From contig JALZUX010000653.1 in assembly GCA_023301405.1 (NCBI GenBank), positions 1 to 7,762 on the forward strand: a stretch of DNA of 7,762 nt, written 5' to 3'. This document shows, one piece after another, positions 1 through 6,304 of the stretch (positions within the stretch are counted from its first letter, which is position 1; each line of letters starts with the position of its first letter). A program made the translations under genes and the position numbers. The notes under the pieces were generated by a model, which did not search any database, had not been told where the DNA came from, and worked only from the letters and a program-made list of their open reading frames with translations. Source of the stretch: Granulosicoccaceae bacterium (GTDB taxonomy: Bacteria > Pseudomonadota > Gammaproteobacteria > Granulosicoccales > Granulosicoccaceae).

Positions 1-258
1 CACTAAGCGTGTCACTTAGCGTTGGCATGGAAACTTGATCAAGCCATGCGGTCGCTAGTAAGAATGCGACGATCTGCCAATTACGTTGGGTGGTAGAGTG
101 GGCAGGAGCGAATAAAATTCTTACCGGCTTCTTTCTAAGGCTACTACCTCAGCAAAAAATTTCTAATTTGGAGTGCATCTAGCTCAGGGCTGAGGAGATG
201 TATTGTTTTGGTTTTGCACAAAACACACGCCGAAGCGATAATATGTGTTTACACGGGG
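1..258. other. No supported gene; structured non-coding stretch
   Basis: I see no credible protein or known RNA here: all three forward frames meet stops early, and I found no coding pattern on the reverse strand. It holds several short inverted repeats: gcatgg (25-30) with ccatgc (44-49), enclosing the palindrome cttgatcaag (34-43); ctaagg and cctcag around 137-150; and gtgt/acac at 245-254. It lies downstream of the 3' end of the minus-strand tRNA-Val, a place where integrative elements often sit. I saw no second copy of the tRNA 3' end and no integrase remnant. It could be the edge of a longer region or an uncharacterised small RNA, but neither is shown. Confidence 0.4.
176..216 (+). terminator. 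Hairpin with T-rich tail, possible terminator
   Basis: The arms catct (176-180) and agatg (196-200) pair around an inner stem of ctca/tgag with a short loop. A T-rich tract (tattgttttggtttt) follows directly on the plus strand. This resembles an intrinsic terminator reading rightward, for a transcript that would begin at or before the window edge. The stem has an internal mismatch and the T tract is interrupted by G, so it is only a weak call. On the minus strand no T tract follows the hairpin. Confidence 0.3.
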
Positions 259-305
259 ACCAAATACCTACTGAAAAAGCCATATAAAACAGTAGGATAT
301 TTGGT
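259..305 (-). repeat. Long inverted repeat overlapping the tRNA-Val 3' end
   Basis: Positions 259-273 (accaaatacctactg) are the reverse complement of 290-305 apart from one extra base, giving a stem of about 15 bp with a 16-base A/T-rich loop. In the minus-strand transcript the 5' arm begins at the tRNA discriminator base and includes the CCA end. The trailer could therefore fold back onto the mature 3' terminus. No T tract follows the outer arm, so it is not a textbook terminator. It may act in transcript stabilisation, processing or weak termination. Confidence 0.6.
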
Positions 306-378
306 AGGCACGAGTGGACTCGAACCACCGACCCCCACCATGTCAAGGTGGTGCTCTAACCAGCTGAGCTACGCGCCT
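302..378 (-). tRNA. tRNA-Val (anticodon GAC)
   Basis: The minus strand folds into a complete 77-nt cloverleaf. The acceptor stem is AGGCGCG with CGTGCCT (one G-T pair), the D arm GCTC/GAGC, and the anticodon stem CCACC/GGTGG around loop TTGACAT, giving anticodon GAC at 342-344. The variable loop is GGGTC. The T arm is GGTGG-TTCGAGT-CCACT. The discriminator is A73, and CCA is encoded at 302-304. GAC reads the valine codon GUC, and probably GUU by wobble. The anticodon arm and variable loop match the classical gammaproteobacterial tRNA-Val(GAC). A good promoter lies just upstream, and the gene is transcribed away from purB. The short forward frame across this tRNA is a translation artefact. Confidence 0.96.
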
Positions 379-389
379 GCCGATTTACC

Positions 390-418
390 AGTATAGGCAA
401 AGCACCGCAGTACTGCAA
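390..418 (-). promoter_or_regulatory. Sigma70-type promoter of tRNA-Val
   Basis: Reading the minus strand, TTGCAG (413-418) and TATACT (390-395) are separated by exactly 17 bases, close to the sigma70 consensus. The predicted start, about seven bases beyond the -10 box, falls near 383. This would leave only a few leader bases before the tRNA 5' end at 378. This is pattern evidence only. Confidence 0.65.
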
Positions 419-454
419 CACTATTGGCATCTTAATTCTTCCTCGGTTTGTTGA

Positions 455-1909
<1,455 letters not shown>

Positions 1910-1911
1910 CA

Positions 1912-3060
1912 ATGCAAATCAACTGGCCGGAAGGCATTAACGAAGAAATATTCCTACAACAGTACTGGCAACAAAAGCCACTACTGATCCCGCAGGCATT
2001 GGAAAATTTCAGCAACCCGTTAGACGAAAACGAATTGGCAGGGCTGGCGTGTGACCCCGATGCAAATGCCCGGTTTATGCAGCATGTGCAAGGCAATGAA
2101 TGGCGCATGTGTATGGGCCCTTTAGACGATGATTTTTTCGACAATGTGACCGGCAACAAGTGGTCGTTATTAGTCAGTGACATTGAAAAATTACTTCCTG
2201 ACTTTCGTGACTACCTGCAGCCGTTTCGCTTTTTACCCGATTGGCGCATTGATGATTTGATGATCAGCTATGCCCCACCCGGCGGTTCTGTGGGCGCCCA
2301 CGTTGATCAGTACGATGTATTTCTACTGCAAGCATCAGGAGTTCGTGAGTGGCAAATAGAAACCACAGCGCGCATCGGCAGACAAGAATCAGTGAGTAAT
2401 GATATTTCTTTGTTAGGGGATTTCACAGCCGATGAGACTATGCGGTTGCGCGCAGGCGACATGCTGTACCTGCCACCTCATTTTGCACACCATGGTATCG
2501 CTATTGAAGATGCATGCATGACCTGGTCTATCGGGTTTAGAGCACCGTCGGCTGATGAAATGTTGCCGTCCATACTGAATTACATCAGTGATGATATGCA
2601 GCAACCCGAGCGCTTTACCGATAGTGGTCGCAGCAAAGCAAGCAACCCCGGCCTTATAGAAGTTAATGACAAAACCAAGCTTCGACAATTACTGGCCACC
2701 GCACTTGAGTACAATGATCAGCAGCTTGACGATTGGATCGGTCGATACCTGACCGAAGCAAAAGACACCAGCGAAGATACCGACATACAAACTCTGGATT
2801 GGCGGTCGCTTAAAAAACAAATTGGTGCCAAACACCGACTGAACGGGAATTCCTATAAGACGTTTGCCTACTCCCCTGCCACAGAAGGCGCAACGCTATA
2901 CGCAGACGGCGAGAGTTACCCATGCTCTATGGGCTTTGCAGAACAATTGTGTAGTCAGCGATGGGTGACTGCTGTGCATATTACAGAGACCGATCATACC
3001 GCTGTTACAGCGTTATTTAATCGGCATGTATTGTTGCTGGAGGCTGACAGTACGCACTAG
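1912..3060 (+). CDS. roxA: Ribosomal protein L16 arginine hydroxylase (YcfD/RoxA family)
   Basis: The predicted product is an Fe(II)- and 2-oxoglutarate-dependent JmjC/cupin oxygenase. In E. coli the homologue hydroxylates an arginine of 50S protein L16. The 382-residue length is close to E. coli YcfD (373). The block LPDWRIDDLMISYAPPGG, then GAHVDQYDVF, is nearly the YcfD sequence. Iron ligands are expected at His130 and Asp132 (HxD) and His193 in the PPHFAHHG segment; SIGFRAPSADE follows, as in the family. The C-terminal part resembles the winged-helix dimer region of YcfD only in position. I chose the ATG at 1912 over an in-frame ATG at 1837, because its N-terminus (MQINWPEGI) matches the family and the longer version would overlap purB by 73 bases. 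No Shine-Dalgarno is visible, which suggests translational coupling to purB. In E. coli ycfD and purB are also near neighbours. Confidence 0.93.
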   Translation: MQINWPEGINEEIFLQQYWQQKPLLIPQALENFSNPLDENELAGLACDPDANARFMQHVQGNEWRMCMGPLDDDFFDNVTGNKWSLLVSDIEKLLPDFRDYLQPFRFLPDWRIDDLMISYAPPGGSVGAHVDQYDVFLLQASGVREWQIETTARIGRQESVSNDISLLGDFTADETMRLRAGDMLYLPPHFAHHGIAIEDACMTWSIGFRAPSADEMLPSILNYISDDMQQPERFTDSGRSKASNPGLIEVNDKTKLRQLLATALEYNDQQLDDWIGRYLTEAKDTSEDTDIQTLDWRSLKKQIGAKHRLNGNSYKTFAYSPATEGATLYADGESYPCSMGFAEQLCSQRWVTAVHITETDHTAVTALFNRHVLLLEADSTH

Positions 3061-3310
3061 TAGCACTGGTTTTAGCAACTGGTATAACCATACAAAGACA
3101 AGCCTGCTCAATGAAGGACAGGCAAATCCCATGGTAAATAAACGCAGTAGCACACCAATGAATGCGCCTAATACCCGGTAAATTCAGCGCCAAAAGTCCA
3201 GATATCTCGTCTGGCCCATCAGTAAAACCATCTACCACTGGCCTCCCGCCGCTACATAGGTACAATGAAAACCAAGCGTTTACATTTCGCCATCCCGAGG
3301 AACAGTACAC
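3061..3310. other. Intergenic gap between roxA and the protease gene
   Basis: I see no supported gene in this 250-base gap. It contains two imperfect hairpins: gcctg/caggc (3102-3106 with 3119-3123) and ccaga/tctgg (3198-3202 with 3210-3214). Neither has a T tract, so I cannot point to a terminator for purB-roxA. A TACAAT at 3261-3266 could be a -10 box for the downstream gene, but no -35 box lies 16-18 bases upstream. The near-repeat tagcactggt / agcaactggt at 3061-3083 just after the roxA stop is unexplained. Confidence 0.4.
3297..3301 (+). promoter_or_regulatory. Ribosome binding site GAGGA of the protease gene
   Basis: GAGGA lies nine bases before the ATG at 3311. It supports that start over the next in-frame ATG (codon 14, position 3350), which would also cut away the basic start of the signal peptide. 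Confidence 0.65.
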
Positions 3311-5242
3311 ATGGCAATCCCCTTCCGGCTAAGTGCAAAGTCACGCTTGATGCTGACGTTACTTTTTTTTACAAGCCAAAGTGCAATCTCAAGTGACAAG
3401 GAATCACAAACACTGGACCACAGCGTGCTGCTGGATCTGGGTACACAATTTTGCGAAGACTTTAGACGTGTGCCAAGTACACAATTGCGTGAAACTATCA
3501 CGCAGACAGCTACAAGAATACTTAATGCGGTTGTCAGTTCTGAGCTGTCAGCTATTGAAATACGTGGGCGCAATATTGGCCAGCGACTGACGCTTAGCGT
3601 GCCAAACAGCGTAGTACTTGACGTACGACTTCTAACACCACCGGCACGGCCCGTTCAGACCGTACTAACAGACTACGCCAATCAAGTTAGCATTGAAAAC
3701 AACAAACCTTCTACACAACTGGTCATAGACTCGACCTGCGAACTTCAACAGGCACAACAGATTGTCTATACAGAAAACCAAACGCCTGAATTTGTACAAG
3801 CAATGACTGCTGACGGAGATAACCTGGTTGCAACGGGTGAACGCAGCTGGATTAATCGACCGCTTCCAAAGCTCGCGCCAATATCACCACCAAGATTCAG
3901 AGTTGCCATTGTTGATTCGGGGGTTAACTACCAACTCCCGGAAATAGCACATTCTCTTGCCCGTGACGCACAGGGAGATCTCATTGGTTTTGATTTCTGG
4001 GACATGGATAAGTTGCCCTATGATGCCAACCCTGCCCGATCGCCCTACGTTGTGCAACGGCACGGAACGCGGACTGCATCAATTATCATTGCCGAAGCAC
4101 CCGGTATTGCTATTGTGCCTTACCGCTATCCGCGCTCTGATATGTCGCGCATGAAAGAATTAATTGAGCACGCTCAAGCGAGTGGCGTAAGAATAATCGG
4201 CATGCCATTGGGCAGCAACGACTACAAAAGCTGGGTGACGTTTGACCGTACGGCACGGCGACATTCAGATATCTTATTCATAGTATCAGCAGGCAATAAC
4301 GGCCGCGATATCGATATAAACGGGGTTTATCCTGCAGCGATGGATACTCCCAATATGCTGGTGGTTACCTCATCTGATGACTTTGTCACTCCTGCAGAGC
4401 GCACCAACTACGGTCGTATTTCGGTTGACTACATGGTGCCGGCAGAGAACATTGATGCACTTGACTATAATGGCAGTAAGGTCAAAGTATCCGGATCAAG
4501 TTACGCCGTATCCAGAGTAGTCGCTCTAGCCGCACGGGCTTTAAACAGACGCCCTGCTCTGAGCACTTCCCAACTAATGCAAGAGATCTATACGCATTCA
4601 GTCAGAGCAAATACCGGCAAATATGTGGCAAAGGGTTATTTAGGTGACCCTCTAGCCAGCCCAAGAATACTGAAAGTCACCGCAGACGTTAACAAGCCCA
4701 AAGCGATGCTTGATAACACTTACCAGCTACCAGTCACCGTTAACATTATGGATCAGCGATGGAATACCAACGTTATCGATGCTGCGTTTGAACGAATGAA
4801 CCGGATATTTGCTCAGTGTGATATCACAGCCACCGTGGAAAAGTGGCAGATTATCGAAGCACCGAAACACTTAAAAGACCTATCAACTGGGCATGCACTT
4901 ACATTACGACGCAAGCTTGGTACAGAAACCTTAGCTGTATTTTTTGCAAACGATACAAAAATGAACCCGCAATTCGACGCTGAAGCTTTTGGCGAAGGCA
5001 ACACAAGGAATCGCCCCTGGATGACCAACACGCTATGGTTGACCTACGGTATAGACGATACAGGCATCGCTTTGGCCCATGAGTTATTTCATATTGTTGC
5101 CAACGATGGCGGCCACTCTCAAGCCGACACCAATTTAATGCGAGGGCAGACAGATCCAGCTAACACTGTATTAACCAATGATCAATGCGTTGCGATGATA
5201 AGTAATGGGCTAGAGACAGGGCTGCTATTGGCCGCTGAATAA
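3311..5242 (+). CDS. Secreted dual-domain protease: subtilisin-like S8 plus metzincin-like zinc protease
   Basis: The 643-residue product begins with a signal peptide (basic MAIPFRLSAKSR, then a hydrophobic core), probably cleaved around residues 25-28. Residues about 28-190 match nothing I recognise; they may be a propeptide. The S8 domain spans about 195-440 with a full catalytic set: Asp202 in VAIVDSGV, His251 in RHGTRTAS, Asn329 in SAGNNG and Ser397 in GSSYAVSRV. A C-terminal domain (about 470-643) carries ALAHELFHIVANDGGHS followed by NLM. His590, Glu591, His594 and His602 look like a metzincin-type zinc site with a Met-turn at Met610. Only four cysteines exist, C48/C143 and C503/C626, suggesting one disulfide in each flanking domain. 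The serine protease call is firm from the motifs; zinc protease activity is inferred. It is monocistronic, with its own ribosome binding site, and converges on the CAP gene. The substrate is unknown. Confidence 0.88.
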   Translation: MAIPFRLSAKSRLMLTLLFFTSQSAISSDKESQTLDHSVLLDLGTQFCEDFRRVPSTQLRETITQTATRILNAVVSSELSAIEIRGRNIGQRLTLSVPNSVVLDVRLLTPPARPVQTVLTDYANQVSIENNKPSTQLVIDSTCELQQAQQIVYTENQTPEFVQAMTADGDNLVATGERSWINRPLPKLAPISPPRFRVAIVDSGVNYQLPEIAHSLARDAQGDLIGFDFWDMDKLPYDANPARSPYVVQRHGTRTASIIIAEAPGIAIVPYRYPRSDMSRMKELIEHAQASGVRIIGMPLGSNDYKSWVTFDRTARRHSDILFIVSAGNNGRDIDINGVYPAAMDTPNMLVVTSSDDFVTPAERTNYGRISVDYMVPAENIDALDYNGSKVKVSGSSYAVSRVVALAARALNRRPALSTSQLMQEIYTHSVRANTGKYVAKGYLGDPLASPRILKVTADVNKPKAMLDNTYQLPVTVNIMDQRWNTNVIDAAFERMNRIFAQCDITATVEKWQIIEAPKHLKDLSTGHALTLRRKLGTETLAVFFANDTKMNPQFDAEAFGEGNTRNRPWMTNTLWLTYGIDDTGIALAHELFHIVANDGGHSQADTNLMRGQTDPANTVLTNDQCVAMISNGLETGLLLAAE

Positions 5243-5513
5243 AGCTCTGTGATAGGCAGGTTTATGTTTGTGGTTGATCTATCCGCGTATTATTAATACC
5301 CGGCCAGAACCAGAGAGCGAAGCGCGGGGCATTCAAGTGCGTAAGATTTTCCTGCTACATGTGGGGCCATCACCTACAAAAAAGGGGTTATTCATTAATA
5401 ACCACATGGTGTCGGTCAAATAATGCTGCGACTAAGATCATGAAAGAGCGACGCAAGCATATAACACTTGGCAGAGTGCGCCGCCCTTCTAGAATTATTT
5501 AGCTTGCGGTACC
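5243..5513. other. Gap between convergent genes, with several inverted repeats
   Basis: No confident gene lies here. The palindrome gtatta-t-taatac is at 5287-5299, just after the protease stop, and lacks a T tract. Arms catgtgg (5358-5364) and ccacatg (5402-5408) enclose the terminator-like hairpin described separately. A further pair, cgcaagc (5452-5458) and gcttgcg (5502-5508), lies just beyond the CAP gene stop with about 43 bases between the arms. A short open forward frame (about 5268-5423) uses only non-ATG starts and has no recognisable homology, so I do not call it a gene. Confidence 0.4.
5378..5403 (-). terminator. Intrinsic terminator of the minus-strand CAP gene
   Basis: On the minus strand GGTTATT-AATG-AATAACC forms a perfect 7-bp stem with a 4-base loop, followed by CC and six T residues (5378-5383). 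This is the right order for a Rho-independent terminator of transcription coming from the CAP-domain gene, about 110 bases beyond its stop. The stem is A/T-rich, so strength is uncertain. On the plus strand the A tract precedes the stem and no T tract follows, so it would not stop the protease transcript in the classical way. Confidence 0.55.
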
Positions 5514-6248
5514 CTAGAGCTGATCACCAAAAACCACCACCCAATAAGAACTAAAGTCATTATTGTCACTAACAACACAAGCCGCCCCAACCTCAGAATA
5601 TAGGGTATTCATGATATTCCGGCAGTGTCCGGGGCTGTCCAGCCATCCCTCATGGACTTCGTCTATTTCGGTCTGCCCGGCGGCAATGTTTTCCCCGACC
5701 GCCCGCCAGTTATAACCAGCGGTTTGCGCTCTGTCTGACACACTCAAACCGTCAGAGCCGTCATGATCAAAAAAATTGAAGGTCACCATGTCAATAGCAT
5801 GCGCATTGGCAGCCGATGCCAGCGTATCGTTCCAAGTCAGCGTATTGACCGCTGGATGGTTTCCGGTACCGCACATACGCGCTGATGACCGTGACTCATT
5901 TATCACCGCCAACATGGTATTTTGAAATACGTCTGAAGGCGCATCGCAGTCAACACTTGATGCGTTTGCGACCAACTGCGCTACTGTTGAATCAGTCGTG
6001 TTGGCTGTGGTGGTGCCATCACCAGTACCAGTACCAGTACCAGTATCAGTACCAGTACCAGTGTCAGGCACTACTGCCGGGTTCTCGATCGCAGCGCCAG
6101 TATCCAGCGCGGGCTGCGCACTTTCCGGCACGGTTACCTGTGATGAGTCTGTATTCCCTGCAGACACGCTCATGTCACTAGCCGATGAGCATGCCTGTAG
6201 TGCACTACATATCGCCAATGTGAGCATTATTTTATTAGTTTTATTCAT
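5514..6248 (-). CDS. CAP-domain (SCP/YkwD-like) lipoprotein
   Basis: The 244-residue product starts with a lipoprotein signal peptide. The lipobox LQAC gives lipidated Cys20, so it is probably membrane-anchored. Residues about 21-95 are a low-complexity linker rich in Thr, Gly, Asp and Val, including a Thr-Gly/Thr-Asp run encoded by a hexanucleotide repeat. The CAP domain fills about 104-244, with the expected cavity residues His162 (FFDHDGSDG), Glu186 (GENIAAG), Glu200 (EVHEGWL) and His208 (SPGHCRNIM), then a YWVVVFG strand. Four cysteines (101, 126, 209, 224) could form two disulfides. CAP proteins are extracytoplasmic with diverse or unknown roles, so no reaction is claimed. The ATG is supported by AAGGA nine bases upstream. 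It lies 56 bases downstream of the TPR-like gene, with no obvious promoter between them. Confidence 0.92.
   Translation of the reverse strand: MNKTNKIMLTLAICSALQACSSASDMSVSAGNTDSSQVTVPESAQPALDTGAAIENPAVVPDTGTGTDTGTGTGTGDGTTTANTTDSTVAQLVANASSVDCDAPSDVFQNTMLAVINESRSSARMCGTGNHPAVNTLTWNDTLASAANAHAIDMVTFNFFDHDGSDGLSVSDRAQTAGYNWRAVGENIAAGQTEIDEVHEGWLDSPGHCRNIMNTLYSEVGAACVVSDNNDFSSYWVVVFGDQL
6021..6068 (-). repeat. Hexanucleotide tandem repeat inside the CAP lipoprotein gene
   Basis: The 6-base unit accagt (ACTGGT on the coding strand, Thr-Gly) occurs seven times from 6021 to 6062, with one variant copy (atcagt, Thr-Asp), and trails into a degenerate copy gtcagg. The unit length is a multiple of three, so gain or loss of copies would lengthen or shorten the Thr-Gly spacer without breaking the frame. 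Confidence 0.9.
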
Positions 6249-6304
6249 TCTTTATTTTCCTTAATAAAGCACAAGATATTTTTTGCTGAATAAAGCTACA
6301 GCAC
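6249..6304 (-). promoter_or_regulatory. 56-base spacer before the CAP gene, with RBS and repeated octamer
   Basis: On the minus strand AAGGA stands nine bases before the CAP gene ATG and is a good ribosome binding site. The octamer GCTTTATT occurs twice (plus-strand aataaagc at 6263-6270 and 6289-6296), 26 bases apart. I found neither a convincing promoter nor a terminator here. Read-through from the upstream TPR-like gene is therefore the simplest assumption. Confidence 0.45.

Noticed and set aside
1..301. Integration site of a mobile element at the tRNA-Val 3' end
   Set aside because: I looked for a second copy of the tRNA 3' end and for integrase fragments downstream of the tRNA and found neither.
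208..396. 62-codon forward frame over the tRNA gene
   Set aside because: Its second half is a translation of the antisense of tRNA-Val. Such frames recur wherever tRNAs are mis-annotated. No ribosome binding site was seen.
3017..3310. 97-codon minus-strand frame in the gap after roxA
   Set aside because: Its composition is rich in Cys, Trp and His like random sequence. It overlaps the end of roxA and shows no recognised motif, so it is probably chance.
5885..6264. Forward frames with Gln-Tyr and Val-Pro repeats
   Set aside because: They are antisense readings of the hexanucleotide repeat in the CAP lipoprotein gene, which has strong motif support on the other strand.
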